A stretch of 64,000 nucleotides of DNA from Salegentibacter holothuriorum. Lineage in GTDB: Bacteria; Bacteroidota; Bacteroidia; Flavobacteriales; Flavobacteriaceae. The stretch spans positions 434,001-498,000 of the forward strand of contig NZ_FUYY01000002.1 of the NCBI RefSeq assembly GCF_900168045.1, read 5' to 3'. Below, one piece after another: positions 53,379-63,150 of the stretch; within the stretch, counting starts at the first letter, position 1, and the number at the start of each line of letters is the position of its first letter. Under the pieces are notes generated by a model. That model did not search any database, was not told the origin of the DNA, and was given only the letters and a program-made list of their open reading frames with translations. The position numbers and the translations under genes were made by a program.

Positions 53379-53848
53379 CTAAAATGTGTAGATATTTTGT
53401 CGTAAGAATTCGGTTTTATCAGCTTCAAACTGCTTATAACTTCTAGTAAGCAAGTCGTAATTTCCAAACCGAATCATCACTTTTTTTATTTCTTCTAAAG
53501 GAGTTAAACCCCCGTTATTATAGCTGAAAAATATATACCTAAACCTGGTATTTTCTACCAAATTACCAAAATATTTTTCAAACGCTCCCCTGCTGCAATA
53601 TTTAGAACGCTAATAATCACGAAGCCGATTTTACCATTAGATGCAAAAGTATCATATTTGTAATGGTACTTAAAATATGGTTAATGATACCATATTATTT
53701 TGCATTGTATGGCAAGCCCAAATATAGGATATCACCTTGACTTTCTTTAATTAGTTGATTAACATTTTCTTCAAATACTTTGTGGAAATCAGTGGTCAAT
53801 TCAAATGCTGCCGGTTGTAATTTTAATTCTTTTATCCTGTTAAAAAAA
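53379..53848 (-). pseudogene. Remnant of a D12-class DNA adenine methylase
   Basis: On the minus strand, read in order, the frames give FFNRIKELKLQPAAFELT...EGDILYLDPPYN-type sequence (here QGDILYLGLPYNAK then stop), YGIINHILSTIT, a frameshift to KYDTFASNGKIGF, and another to RSKYCSRGAFEKYFGNLV and YIFFSYNNGGLTPLEEIKKV. These match, in order, the middle and C-terminal parts of D12 N6-adenine methylases. The catalytic DPPY has become GLPY, there is an in-frame stop and at least two frameshifts, and the N-terminal SAM-binding half is missing. The rest of the gap (53849-53998) shows no gene. Confidence 0.7.
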
Positions 53849-53998
53849 CATTACAAATGCAATGATTTTATTTAAGCGATCCCCACCTGTATTTAATAAA
53901 AGAAGAAAGCCTCTCCCAGAAACTATTCTCACCTAGAGCCCAGCCATATTCCTATAAAAAGTATTTTTCTAATTCTTTTCCCGTGCCTATAAATTCAT

Positions 53999-54922
53999 TT
54001 AAAAAATCCAGGGGATACACAATGGCATTAAGATTAGCAATGCGAGTAAAACTTCCCTGAAAACTTTATCGTTTTTTTGATCAAAATAAATGGAGGCGAT
54101 AATACTAAGCGGCACGAAAAAGAAAATAAGTTCACTTCCATCTTTGGTAGGCGCAAAAACTGCTACTGCTATTGCAGTTAATAAACTGAGCAAAACCAGG
54201 TTTAATGAAGGTTTTATGGATACGCTTGCTTTATTAACTACAGAAAAAAACTTTACTAATGTCCAAAGTGTAAGGGCTAAAATTATACTTAGAGGAATAA
54301 GAATTTTTGGTTGCTGATAATTTGAATAATCAAAATAATTCCACTGAAACCACTCTCCTAATGTATAAAATTGATCGTAAGCAATAATGTGAAAACTTTG
54401 AGTTAGTAAGGCCACCGCCAGGGCAGCAATTGGTGGAATTAGCCAGTTTTTAGGTTTTGGTAAATAATATAAAATCCCGGCATAAACTACTAACAAAAAC
54501 AAAATAGCCCAGAAATAGAAAAGGGAAGCGATGCATATCCAAAAAGTAGCATCAAAAATTTTTCTCTGGGCAACCTTTTTGGTTTGCAAGCTAATCACCC
54601 TTCTCAATGCGAATAATACACACAAATTTGCAAAAATGGCCTGGTGGTTCCTTAAAAGACTAAAGAAGGAAACTGAAAATATTACAAAAAATAAGATCTT
54701 ATATGCACTACGCCGGGTAAGCTCGTTCTTTTTGGCAATAAAATTAAGTATAAAAACACTTAAAATAAGACATGATAAAACTACAAGCTTCTCTAAGAAA
54801 TTAAAGAACTCAAATTCTAAAAACCACTCCTTAAAATTGGCGATAGTAAAAAATATGATCAAAAAAATAGTGATCGCTACACCGTTTACAGGTTTTGATT
54901 TACCAAAAAAGCTTGTTAGCAT
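53999..54922 (-). CDS. DUF6427 family membrane protein
   Basis: A 307-residue integral membrane protein with about eight to nine hydrophobic helices. The N-terminus MLTSFFGKSKPVNGVAITIF and the loop YLPKPKNWLIPPI match the DUF6427 family of flavobacteria. It is divergent from the DUF6341-purD group, with which it is usually clustered. In related genomes a uracil phosphoribosyltransferase gene often lies next to it; here that place holds the methylase remnant. Function unknown. Confidence 0.75.
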   Translation of the reverse strand: MLTSFFGKSKPVNGVAITIFLIIFFTIANFKEWFLEFEFFNFLEKLVVLSCLILSVFILNFIAKKNELTRRSAYKILFFVIFSVSFFSLLRNHQAIFANLCVLFALRRVISLQTKKVAQRKIFDATFWICIASLFYFWAILFLLVVYAGILYYLPKPKNWLIPPIAALAVALLTQSFHIIAYDQFYTLGEWFQWNYFDYSNYQQPKILIPLSIILALTLWTLVKFFSVVNKASVSIKPSLNLVLLSLLTAIAVAVFAPTKDGSELIFFFVPLSIIASIYFDQKNDKVFREVLLALLILMPLCIPWIF

Positions 54923-55032
54923 TGTGGTTTTTTATATTTTTGTACTCTTAAATCCAACAAAGTTAGTTATTGAACGTCTTCAAAGACATTTTAATATAGC
55001 TTTGCAATAAATTGAACTTAAATTTATTAAAA

Positions 55033-55266
55033 ATGTTAAAAGATATATTTGAAGGGATCGCTTATTTGTTTGAGGAAATATTATTTATTCCTTTTGACTT
55101 TTTTAGATCCCTGGAACTAGATTCCTGGTGGGCTGCGAATGCCTTAAATTTTATTTTCATCCTTATTGGAATGGTTGCACTTGTTTATTGGATGAAGCAA
55201 CTTAAGCATTATAACGAAATCAATGATGATGATCGCGATCCAACAGCACACTCATTTTTAGGATAA
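55033..55266 (+). CDS. DUF6341 family small membrane protein
   Basis: A 77-residue protein with an amphipathic N-terminus (MLKDIFEGIAYLFEEILF), one or two hydrophobic helices (the clear one at about residues 38-58, ALNFIFILIGMVALVYWM) and an acidic tail with DDDRDPTAHSFLG. This is the DUF6341 pattern, a flavobacterial family found between DUF6427 and purD. The start is at 55033 rather than the in-frame TTG/ATG further up. The last 9 bases overlap the purD stop on the other strand. Confidence 0.75.
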   Translation: MLKDIFEGIAYLFEEILFIPFDFFRSLELDSWWAANALNFIFILIGMVALVYWMKQLKHYNEINDDDRDPTAHSFLG

Positions 55267-56532
55267 ATCAAATCCAAGATCTTTTCTATAATACATCTTA
55301 TCAAAATGTAGTTTCTCTACATTTTGATAAGATTTTTTTAGTGCCTCTTTGTAATCTTTTCCAAAAGAAGTCACAGCAATCACACGGCCACCACTAGTTA
55401 CAATCTTACCCGCTTCATTTTTGGTTCCTGCGTGAAATACAATTGAATCCTCAACCTTATCAAAACCGGTAATTTCTTTAGACTTCTCATAAGCTTCAGG
55501 ATATCCTCCAGAGACCAACATAACCGTTGTAGCCGTACGTTCATCCACTTCTAAAGTAGCTTCGTTTAATTTTCCTTCGGATAGCTTATCAAAAACCTCA
55601 ACTAGATCTGATGTTATACGTGGAAGCACAACCTCTGTTTCGGGATCGCCCATACGTACATTATATTCTATTACGTAGGGTTCATTATCCACTTTTATAA
55701 GTCCTATAAAAATAAATCCTTTATAATCAATATTTTCCTTCTGAAGCCCGTTAACTGTAGGTTTTACAATACGTTCTTCAATTTTTTGCATCAATTCATC
55801 ATCAACAAAAGGAACAGGAGAAATTGCGCCCATTCCACCGGTGTTTAAACCGGTATCTCCCTCACCAATTCTTTTGTAGTCTTTGGCGGTTGGCATAATT
55901 TTATAGTTTTTGCCGTCGGTAAGTACAAAAACGCTTAATTCAATACCATCTAAAAACTCTTCAATCACCACTTTTGCACTTGCAGCACCAAATTTCTTTT
56001 CGGCCAGCATATTTTCAAGTTCCTGTTTAGCTTCTTCAAGATCATTTAAAATCAAAACTCCCTTCCCCCCTGCTAATCCATCAGCTTTTAAAACATAAGG
56101 TGGTTTTAGAGTTTCCAGAAAATTTTTCCCAGCATCCAGGCTTGCTTCGGTAAAACTCTCATAAGCCGCAGTAGGAATTTTATGCATCGCCATAAATTCT
56201 TTGGCGCGTTCTTTACTACCTTCTAAAAGCGCTCCACGTTTTGACGGGCCAATAACTTTAACCTTGCTTAAAGCCTCATCTTCGGTAAAAAAGTCGGTAA
56301 TTCCTTCAACTAGTGGGTCTTCAGGACCTACTACCAGCATCTCAATTTTTTCTTTTAACACAAAGGCTTTAATTGCTCCAAAATCGGTCACTTTAAGATC
56401 AATATTCTTAGCTATTTCAGCGGTTCCGGCGTTACCGGGAGCTACAAAAAGTTGAGAACAATTTGGGCTCTGGGCCAATTTATAAGCAAAAGTATGTTCG
56501 CGCCCGCCTGCGCCAAGAATTAATATTTTCAT
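55258..56532 (-). CDS. purD: Phosphoribosylamine--glycine ligase
   Basis: This 424-residue ATP-grasp enzyme of purine synthesis joins phosphoribosylamine and glycine. The N-terminus has ILILGAGGREHTFAYKL; ATP-grasp motifs are VLKADGLAGGKGVLI and VIEEFLDGIELSVFVLTDG; NTGGMGAISPVP and EYNVRMGDPETEVVL are the GARS signatures. The length equals that of E. coli PurD. It is convergent with the DUF6341 gene (9-base overlap) and divergent from the PaaK-like gene. With purN and the PurF-like gene it shows purine genes are scattered here. Confidence 0.96.
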   Translation of the reverse strand: MKILILGAGGREHTFAYKLAQSPNCSQLFVAPGNAGTAEIAKNIDLKVTDFGAIKAFVLKEKIEMLVVGPEDPLVEGITDFFTEDEALSKVKVIGPSKRGALLEGSKERAKEFMAMHKIPTAAYESFTEASLDAGKNFLETLKPPYVLKADGLAGGKGVLILNDLEEAKQELENMLAEKKFGAASAKVVIEEFLDGIELSVFVLTDGKNYKIMPTAKDYKRIGEGDTGLNTGGMGAISPVPFVDDELMQKIEERIVKPTVNGLQKENIDYKGFIFIGLIKVDNEPYVIEYNVRMGDPETEVVLPRITSDLVEVFDKLSEGKLNEATLEVDERTATTVMLVSGGYPEAYEKSKEITGFDKVEDSIVFHAGTKNEAGKIVTSGGRVIAVTSFGKDYKEALKKSYQNVEKLHFDKMYYRKDLGFDLS

Positions 56533-56612
56533 CCTGAAGTGATTTTAGTTATGGCATCAAAAATAATTGTTTGTAAATTGAAGCACCAATTATTTTTGAT
56601 AAAAAAGATTTT

Positions 56613-57926
56613 TTGCCCTTGGACTGGTTTAAACTTTCCCTACAGCTTAATAAATTCCCTATAAATCGGGCCCAAAAAGCACTGGAACAAATACAAAAAA
56701 TCCCGGAAGATCACTACGAAACTTACCTTTTAGGAAAACAAAAGGAAATTGTTGAATATCAACTTAAAAACAATCCGTTTTATAGGAATTTATTCGAAAA
56801 ACCTCATTTTTCAACCTGGAGCGAAGTGCCGGTAATGACGAAAACCGATTTACAGCAAAGCTTAAAAAACCGACTTAGTGAAGGTTTTACAAAGTCTACA
56901 GCATATATTGGCAAAACCTCTGGGAGTAGTGGTACGCCCTTTATTTTTGCAAAAGATAAATTTACACACGCCTTAAGTTGGGCAGGATTCCAGGATAGGT
57001 ACCAATGGTATGATATTGATCTCAACAAATCTTTACAGGCAAGGTTTTACGGGATTCCATTAGATTTCTACGGAAACATACAGGAACGAATTAAAGACCG
57101 AATTAGTTTAAGGCGTAGGTTTCCCATTTTTGATCTTAGCGAAGAAAAAATGGAAAAATTTTTGAAGCGGTTTCAGAAATCAAACTTTAGCTATATTAAT
57201 GGTTACACCAGTGCTGTATTGCTTTTTGCTAAATTTCTGTATGGTAAGAACCTTGTTTTAAAAGAAATTTGCCCAAACCTAAAACTTTGTATCGTTACTT
57301 CTGAACGCTTATTTAAAAAGGATAGAGAATTAATGCAAGCCGTGTTTGGTGTTCCTATAGTAAACGAATATGGCGCTAGTGAAGTGGGACTTATTGCTTT
57401 TGAAAATCTCAAAAATGAATGGATTATTAACTCTGAAGATCTTTTTGTTGAAATCCTTGATCAAAATAATGAAGCGGTCCCTTATGGAACCGAAGGACGT
57501 ATCGTGATCACTTCGCTCTACAACAAAGCCCATCCTATTATTCGTTACGATATTGGTGATAGCGGTATACTTTCTAACAAAAGCACTGCCAAAAAACCAA
57601 TTTTAGAAAAGCTAATTGGTCGAACTAATGATATCGCTAAACTCCCAGATGGAAAAGTTGTACCCGGACTTACGTTTTATTATGTAACCAAAAGCATTAT
57701 TGAAGATACAGGTAGCATTAAAGAATTTATTGTTAACCAAAATGCACCCGATTCTTTTAAAATTGAATATGTAAGTAAAGACGATTTTACTAAAAATCAG
57801 CAACAAAAAATATTACAGGCTATTGAGACCTATGTAGGAAAAAACCTTAAGGTAGATTTTGAAAGAAAAAATACGCTTAAGCGTAATAAAAGCGGAAAGT
57901 TGAAACAATTTACTTCCGATTTGTAG
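56613..57926 (+). CDS. PaaK/CapK-like adenylate-forming ligase
   Basis: A 437-residue member of the phenylacetate-CoA ligase family of adenylate-forming enzymes. Motifs: IGKTSGSSGTPFIFAKDK (the phosphate-binding P-loop), EYGASEVGLIAFE (adenine-binding) and IRYDIGDSGIL (acceptor-binding Asp), with the mobile C-terminal subdomain ending KRNKSGKLKQF (catalytic Lys). CapK-like members sit in surface-polysaccharide loci, and this gene faces such a locus from 58 kb on. The acid substrate is unknown. The start is the TTG at 56613. Confidence 0.85.
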   Translation: MPLDWFKLSLQLNKFPINRAQKALEQIQKIPEDHYETYLLGKQKEIVEYQLKNNPFYRNLFEKPHFSTWSEVPVMTKTDLQQSLKNRLSEGFTKSTAYIGKTSGSSGTPFIFAKDKFTHALSWAGFQDRYQWYDIDLNKSLQARFYGIPLDFYGNIQERIKDRISLRRRFPIFDLSEEKMEKFLKRFQKSNFSYINGYTSAVLLFAKFLYGKNLVLKEICPNLKLCIVTSERLFKKDRELMQAVFGVPIVNEYGASEVGLIAFENLKNEWIINSEDLFVEILDQNNEAVPYGTEGRIVITSLYNKAHPIIRYDIGDSGILSNKSTAKKPILEKLIGRTNDIAKLPDGKVVPGLTFYYVTKSIIEDTGSIKEFIVNQNAPDSFKIEYVSKDDFTKNQQQKILQAIETYVGKNLKVDFERKNTLKRNKSGKLKQFTSDL

Positions 57927-58259
57927 TTTTTATCGCCACAAATTCACAAATATTTTTCTAAAAAATGACTCCATATCTTCTAAGGAGGGAATGAATTCAG
58001 CGTAGCTGAAGAAAGGGGTGGTTAAGAATCCAACAAATTAAGAACACAAAAATTCGTCAAAAACAAACCCCTCCGGCCTCCGGCCACCTCCCCTTGAAAA
58101 TAAGGGGGAGGAGCTTTTAAGATATTTTCAAATAACGTAAATCAAGATTATAAAGTAAAAAATGCTGAAAAATATTCCTGGAAATTAGATCTTCGAATAA
58201 ATTTGTGAGTAGCCTCTGATATACTCCCGAAAGCTTTCGGGGTAAAATGACGTATATTT
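57927..58259. repeat. Repeat-rich gene-free gap
   Basis: No gene is seen in these 333 bases. They contain an inverted repeat around 58086-58112 (CCTCCCCTT/AAGGGGGAGG-like), a CCGGCCTCCGGCC palindrome at about 58074-58086 and the perfect palindrome CCCGAAAGCTTTCGGG at 58225-58240. These match the types of dispersed palindromes seen elsewhere in the window. Confidence 0.55.
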
Positions 58260-59030
58260 TTAAATCTTCTTCACCTGCTTCTTTTTCACCAAAAAATGTT
58301 CCTTTAAAAATATCAGCATATAGCCAATACTTTTAATAAAACTAAACCCCAAAATTTTATAGTAGATATTGAAATTGTATTTCAGCAGTTCAAGTTTATT
58401 TCTGGAAATAGATCCTTTTCTCACCCGGTATTTTGCCAAACATTGTTGAATCCCAATCGCCGGCCCTCCTTTCTTAACGGCTTCCAGCCAAAACGCCCAA
58501 TCCTGTCTTTTCCTAATTTGGGGAGCATAAATTTTCCCTAATTTTTTCACGCTGTAAATTCCGGTTAGGTTGCCGAGGTAATTTGATTTCAGCAGTTTTT
58601 GATAGGTTAAAGTTGGTAGCGCTTCAATTATTTCATTTCGGGAAGTTCCGCTTTCGTCTATTTGTAAATAGCTGGAGAAACAAACAGAAACATCCTGCTC
58701 CTGCATTGTTTGAAGCTGGATTTGCAGCTTTTTTGGCTTCCATTGGTCATCTGCATCCAAAAAGGCTATAAAATCGCCCTGCGCAGCTTTAATGCCTTTA
58801 TTTCTACTTACACCAGTACCTGAATTCTTTTGATTTTGAAGTATTTTAATTCGGGAGTCTTGCTTTGCCAGTTTTTCAGCTTTAGAAAAAGTAGCATCTG
58901 TAGAAGCATCATCAATTATGAATAATTCCCAATTGGAATAAGTTTGAGAAATAACCGATTCCACGGCGATTTCAATAAAATTTTCCGCATTAAAAGCGGG
59001 CATAATTACTGAAACCAAAGAATTTTCCAT
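58260..59030 (-). CDS. Glycosyltransferase family 2
   Basis: This 256-residue GT-A glycosyltransferase has the start VSVIMPAFNAENFIEIAVES, then NWELFIIDDASTDATF with the nucleotide-binding Asp, the DxD-like motif FIAFLDADDQWKPKKL, and the segment RKRQDWAFWLEAVKKG. It is typical of enzymes that add sugars to O-antigen or capsule chains. It has no membrane helix except possibly near the C-terminus. It is 8 bases after the UDP-glucuronate decarboxylase gene in a minus-strand run. Confidence 0.92.
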   Translation of the reverse strand: MENSLVSVIMPAFNAENFIEIAVESVISQTYSNWELFIIDDASTDATFSKAEKLAKQDSRIKILQNQKNSGTGVSRNKGIKAAQGDFIAFLDADDQWKPKKLQIQLQTMQEQDVSVCFSSYLQIDESGTSRNEIIEALPTLTYQKLLKSNYLGNLTGIYSVKKLGKIYAPQIRKRQDWAFWLEAVKKGGPAIGIQQCLAKYRVRKGSISRNKLELLKYNFNIYYKILGFSFIKSIGYMLIFLKEHFLVKKKQVKKI

Positions 59031-59038
59031 AATTAGAT

Positions 59039-60028
59039 TTAACGTCTTATATGCCCTGAAAAATCTTTGTGCTCACTTTTTTCCAGTTCTTCCGCACTTA
59101 GGCTTTTAAAATAATTATAAGTTATTTTCATTCCTTCAGTTCTGGAAACTTTTGGCTCCCAGGCTAAAATCTCCTTCGCCCTAGTAATATCGGGTTGTCT
59201 TTTAAGGGGGTCGTCTTCCGGGAGTTCTTTATAAACGATTTCCTGGTTGGTTCCGGTAAGTTTCAGGATTTCCTCAGCAAAATCTTTAATAGTAATTTCA
59301 TCTGGATTTCCAATATTCACAGGATCGGAATAATCACTTAGCAACAACCTATAAATCCCTTCAATTTGATCGTCTACATAGCAAAAAGAGCGCGTTTGTA
59401 AACCATCACCAAAAATAGTGAGGTCTTCACCACGAAGCGCCTGCCCAATAAACGCCGGAATTACGCGGCCATCGTTTAAACGCATTCTAGGACCGTAAGT
59501 ATTAAAAATCCTGGCTATCCTGGTCTCCAAACCGTGGAAACGATGATAAGCCATGGTGATAGACTCCTGGAAACGCTTGGCCTCATCATACACCCCACGC
59601 GGCCCAATGGTATTTACATTTCCATAATATTCTTCGCTTTGTGGATGAACTTGCGGGTCTCCATAAACTTCAGAAGTTGAAGCAATAAGAATTCTTGCGT
59701 TTTTCTCTTTGGCTAAACCAAGGCAATGCAAAGTCCCAACCGAACCAACTTTTAAGGTTTGAATTGGGATCTTTAAATAATCTATTGGGCTGGCAGGAGA
59801 AGCAAAGTGCAAAATATAATCTAACTCGCCGGGAACGTGAACAAATTTGGTAATATCGTGATGGAAAAATTCAAAATTATCCAGCTTAAAAAGATGCTCA
59901 ATATTTTTAAGATCTCCGGTAATAAGATTGTCCATGCCAATAACATCATAACCTTCTTTAATAAACCTATCGCATAAATGTGAGCCTAAAAAGCCTGCCG
60001 CCCCGGTTATAAGTATTCTTTTTCCCAT
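59039..60028 (-). CDS. UDP-glucuronate decarboxylase (UDP-xylose synthase), extended SDR
   Basis: This 329-residue NAD-dependent enzyme converts UDP-glucuronate to UDP-xylose. Rossmann motif [19 protein letters not shown]; active-site Tyr-Lys in [29 protein letters not shown] and [19 protein letters not shown] are characteristic of this group. [14 protein letters not shown] follows. It supplies activated sugar for surface glycans together with rfbC, rfbD and the GT2 enzyme. A 4-keto pentose product cannot be excluded. Confidence 0.9.
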   Translation of the reverse strand: MGKRILITGAAGFLGSHLCDRFIKEGYDVIGMDNLITGDLKNIEHLFKLDNFEFFHHDITKFVHVPGELDYILHFASPASPIDYLKIPIQTLKVGSVGTLHCLGLAKEKNARILIASTSEVYGDPQVHPQSEEYYGNVNTIGPRGVYDEAKRFQESITMAYHRFHGLETRIARIFNTYGPRMRLNDGRVIPAFIGQALRGEDLTIFGDGLQTRSFCYVDDQIEGIYRLLLSDYSDPVNIGNPDEITIKDFAEEILKLTGTNQEIVYKELPEDDPLKRQPDITRAKEILAWEPKVSRTEGMKITYNYFKSLSAEELEKSEHKDFSGHIRR

Positions 60029-60070
60029 TTGATTAGATTTAGTTTTGAAATTAATGAAATTCTAGCAGAA

Positions 60071-60919
60071 TTAAGCGCTTATCAGTTTTTCGAGACTCAC
60101 TTTCCAGTTAAGAACCGGTTTTGAAAATTGCTGTTGAAGTTTGGTTTTATCCAACACACTATATTCAGGTCTTGCGGCTATGGTCTTAAAATTATTGCTC
60201 TTATTTAAAACTATGTCTGCTGAATTTCCTGTAATTTCTAAAATTGCCTTTGCAAAATCATACCAGGTTGCTTCTCCCAAATTGCTGAAATGATATAAAC
60301 CGAAATCTTTATTTTCTGACACGATAATTTCCAAAACAAGTTCAGCCAGATCGTTAGCGTTGGTTGGTGTTCCTGTTTGGGAAGTTGTGATATTCAGTTC
60401 GGCTTTCTCTCTTATTTTTCTAAGTATGGTTTTATAAAAATTGTGCCCAAATTCTGAATACAACCAGGAAGTTCTTAATATAAAATGCTCTTCTAAAACC
60501 TCAGCAATTAATTGTTCCCCTTTTAATTTTGAAGCTCCATAAACATTAATAGAATTGGTGCTATCGGTTTCTTGATAAGGTTTTTCAGTTTTGCCGTCAA
60601 AAACATAGTCGGTAGAGAAGTGAATTAATTTTGCGCCAAATTCATTACAAACCTCAGCAAGGTTTTTAGCAGCTTCGGCATTAATTTTAAAAGCTTTTTC
60701 TTTTTCAGATTCGGCTTTTTCAACATTGGTATATGCCGCACAGTTAATTACCCAATCGAAATTCACTTTAGAAAATAGTTTTTCCAATTTAGATTTATCG
60801 GTAATATCTGCTTCCGAAGAAGATTTAAAAATGAAATTGAATTCAGCATAATCTCCGGAAATCTTTTTAAAACAAGCTCCTAATTGCCCATTTGCACCGG
60901 TAACAAGAACATTTTTCAT
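60071..60919 (-). CDS. rfbD: dTDP-4-dehydrorhamnose reductase
   Basis: This 282-residue NAD(P)H enzyme performs the last step of dTDP-L-rhamnose synthesis. Motifs: VLVTGANGQLGACFKKI; VINCAAYTNVEKAESEKEKA; LIHFSTDYVFDGKTEKPYQE; the Tyr-Lys pair in YGASKLKGEQLI; ILRTSWLYSEFGHNFYK. It overlaps rfbC by 4 bases. rfbA and rfbB are not in the window, so either they lie further along or this RfbD serves another 4-keto sugar. Confidence 0.94.
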   Translation of the reverse strand: MKNVLVTGANGQLGACFKKISGDYAEFNFIFKSSSEADITDKSKLEKLFSKVNFDWVINCAAYTNVEKAESEKEKAFKINAEAAKNLAEVCNEFGAKLIHFSTDYVFDGKTEKPYQETDSTNSINVYGASKLKGEQLIAEVLEEHFILRTSWLYSEFGHNFYKTILRKIREKAELNITTSQTGTPTNANDLAELVLEIIVSENKDFGLYHFSNLGEATWYDFAKAILEITGNSADIVLNKSNNFKTIAARPEYSVLDKTKLQQQFSKPVLNWKVSLEKLISA

Positions 60920-61461
60920 TTAAATGCCTCTTTTAAAAGTGGTTGTTTTAAATCTTTATCTGAAATAATCATTTCTTCCTCTGGAAATTCCCAGTCTATC
61001 GCCAAGTCTGGATCGTTATAAATAATCCCGGCTTCAGAACCCGGATAATAATATTCATCGCATTTATAAGCAAAAACTGAAGTTTCAGAAAGCGTTACAA
61101 AACCATGACCAAATCCTTTAGGAATATAGAGTTGGTATAAATTTTCGTGGTCAAGAATAATTTTAAAACTCTGTTTAAAAGTGGGTGATTCTGGTCTTAA
61201 GTCTACCACCACGTCCAATACTTTTCCATAAATAGCGCGCACCAGTTTGGTTTGAGCAAATTCCCCGGTTTGGTAATGCAATCCACGCAAAACCCCTTTT
61301 TTGGAAATAGATTGATTATCCTGAACAAACTCTTTCTCAATCCCAGTTAACTCAATAAACTTTTTCTTATGATAGCTCTCCAAAAAAAGTCCGCGTTTAT
61401 CCTTAAAAATATTGGGTTTTATGATAAAGCAGTCTTTTAATGGCGATTCTTCAACTTTCAT
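60916..61461 (-). CDS. rfbC: dTDP-4-dehydrorhamnose 3,5-epimerase
   Basis: This 181-residue cupin-like enzyme epimerises dTDP-4-keto-6-deoxyglucose at C3 and C5. Motifs: FKDKRGLFLESYHKKKF; QDNQSISKKGVLRGLHYQ, with the catalytic His; VVVDLRPESPTFKQ; and LYIPKGFGHGFVTLSE. The length matches E. coli RfbC. It overlaps rfbD by 4 bases and lies 3 bases after the large DUF6909-type gene. Confidence 0.95.
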   Translation of the reverse strand: MKVEESPLKDCFIIKPNIFKDKRGLFLESYHKKKFIELTGIEKEFVQDNQSISKKGVLRGLHYQTGEFAQTKLVRAIYGKVLDVVVDLRPESPTFKQSFKIILDHENLYQLYIPKGFGHGFVTLSETSVFAYKCDEYYYPGSEAGIIYNDPDLAIDWEFPEEEMIISDKDLKQPLLKEAFK

Positions 61462-61464
61462 AAA

Positions 61465-63147
61465 TTAAGATTTAAAAATTTGCTCCAGGATCTTTTCAGT
61501 AATTAAATAAGTAGGTTTTACACCTGTGGTTCCTAAACCACCAGAAGCTAATGTACTACCGGTCTCTAGTGGGTTATCTGAGGCGTAATAAGCATATCTT
61601 ACCTTTACTTCACTGCTGATGCTGCCTCGTAATTTTGAAGCCGCCTGGATGGCTTTTTGGTAATGCGCACCTTCCATCTCCAGCCCACTTACATTCCAGG
61701 TAGAATCATGGAAAAATTTAAGAATATCGCGGTTTTGAAGCGAAGTTCCCAAAACGGTAATCATTGCGCCATCTACTACAGCTATATCACTCTCTTCAAG
61801 ATCTGTACGACTAAGCTCATTTTTAAAAGGGTAGTTATCTGCAGTTCCTTCAAATAAATGGGCAGAAGGAATCATAATATCTCCTTTTCCTCCTTCAAGA
61901 ATCCCGGCTTTCCCCATAATAGAGATAGATTCTACATTCATTTTAATTTCGTTCCCTTCGAAGTTATAGGGTTTCAGCAGCTCATCCATAGTTTCATAAG
62001 CTTGCTCACCAAAAGCATAATCCATCACAATAATAACCGGTGCCTCTTCTTCGGTTTTAATATCCCAGGAGCCGTATTTACCGTTTAATTTGGCGGTATC
62101 AAAGATTTGCACGTCAATGTTGGTACCGCTTTTATCTTCCATAAAGGTCATTCCGTTATCTAAAGCAGATTTCATGACTTTACTTCGCAAGTCGCCGTTT
62201 GCACTATTGCTAAGGGCTTCATAAATTTCAAGCGGCTTTTTCTTTTTGAGTTCAGTTTTTAAAGCTGAAGGCGTATAAAGCGTGTTCATTACACTATGCA
62301 TATTTGCACTAATAATGTGCAATGGCCTATGCATTAAATTCTCTTTTATGAGGTGCTGCTTAATATTATCGGCCCAAATTTCGCCGTGAATATGATGCCC
62401 TAAACGCTCACGCAATACAGGACTAAACGTAATAATTCTTTTATCGTTATTTACCGTCTCTGCAATTGCCAGTTTTCCTAACCAGTAAATTATATTTAAG
62501 AAACGCTCTGTATTTCCCGGTAGAGAGAATTTTGGGTAGATATCCTGAACCTCATAAAAAGTTCGGCCTAGAATATTTGCGGTATGTGTTAAAGCAATTT
62601 CGCGTTGTGCCTGGTCTAAAGGTTCTTCCTGCAAAACAGCTCTTTCCAGTTTTTGCCAATCCCTGGTAACGCTGCCCTCTTCATCTATAATTACGCGACG
62701 CATTATCTTATGAGATTCTACAAACAAAAAGGTAAGGTGTGTAAGAATATCATAAATCTCAGAACGGCCACGGGTTATTTCAATATTCATTTGCTCATCG
62801 TCTATCCTATAGCAGTTACGGCGACGTTTAGGCGGAACAATGGGCTTAAAATGTGAATTACCATAACCTTCATCACTGGTAAGGTTTATAAACCTACATT
62901 CTTCAATTCCTTTTGGTAGACGATCTATCACATACAGCAATCCGCTTAATTCGGCTTTATCATCTGCAATAGAACCATAGATTTCTGGACGAAGAATAAG
63001 TAAAGATTCCCTTAAAGTTTCACCGGAAACCCCCATAGGTTTATAAAAACCACGATTAAAAAGATGACGCATGGTTATATACATACGTTCTATAGCGTGT
63101 GTACTTTCTTGAGCACGGGTACGGCCCAGTAATTTAAGATTTATCAT
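61465..63147 (-). CDS. Large conserved Bacteroidetes protein (DUF6909-like)
   Basis: This 560-residue soluble protein has no signal peptide. It begins MINLKLLGRTRAQESTHAIE, and includes CRFINLTSDEGYGNSHFKPI, PPKRRRNCYRIDDEQMNI and, in the second half, VIIVMDYAFGEQAYETMDEL and KAGILEGGKGDIMIPSAHLF. The second half looks nucleoside-phosphorylase-like in places (GLEMEGAHYQKAIQAA resembles a substrate-binding Met-Glu motif). That likeness is weak and by eye only. I believe this is the family named DUF6909. It lies 3 bases before rfbC and 3 bases after the GH3 gene, so it is in a tight operon. Confidence 0.6.
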   Translation of the reverse strand: MINLKLLGRTRAQESTHAIERMYITMRHLFNRGFYKPMGVSGETLRESLLILRPEIYGSIADDKAELSGLLYVIDRLPKGIEECRFINLTSDEGYGNSHFKPIVPPKRRRNCYRIDDEQMNIEITRGRSEIYDILTHLTFLFVESHKIMRRVIIDEEGSVTRDWQKLERAVLQEEPLDQAQREIALTHTANILGRTFYEVQDIYPKFSLPGNTERFLNIIYWLGKLAIAETVNNDKRIITFSPVLRERLGHHIHGEIWADNIKQHLIKENLMHRPLHIISANMHSVMNTLYTPSALKTELKKKKPLEIYEALSNSANGDLRSKVMKSALDNGMTFMEDKSGTNIDVQIFDTAKLNGKYGSWDIKTEEEAPVIIVMDYAFGEQAYETMDELLKPYNFEGNEIKMNVESISIMGKAGILEGGKGDIMIPSAHLFEGTADNYPFKNELSRTDLEESDIAVVDGAMITVLGTSLQNRDILKFFHDSTWNVSGLEMEGAHYQKAIQAASKLRGSISSEVKVRYAYYASDNPLETGSTLASGGLGTTGVKPTYLITEKILEQIFKS

Positions 63148-63150
63148 TTT

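Noticed and set aside
53379-53561. An intact small gene of 60 codons
   Set aside because: The frame matches only the C-terminal end of a DNA adenine methylase and continues upstream as broken methylase fragments, so it is part of a pseudogene.
54531-55010. A 159-residue plus-strand frame opposite the DUF6427 gene
   Set aside because: It is antisense to a clear membrane protein gene, and its composition (Lys/Asn/Phe-rich) is that of a shadow frame.
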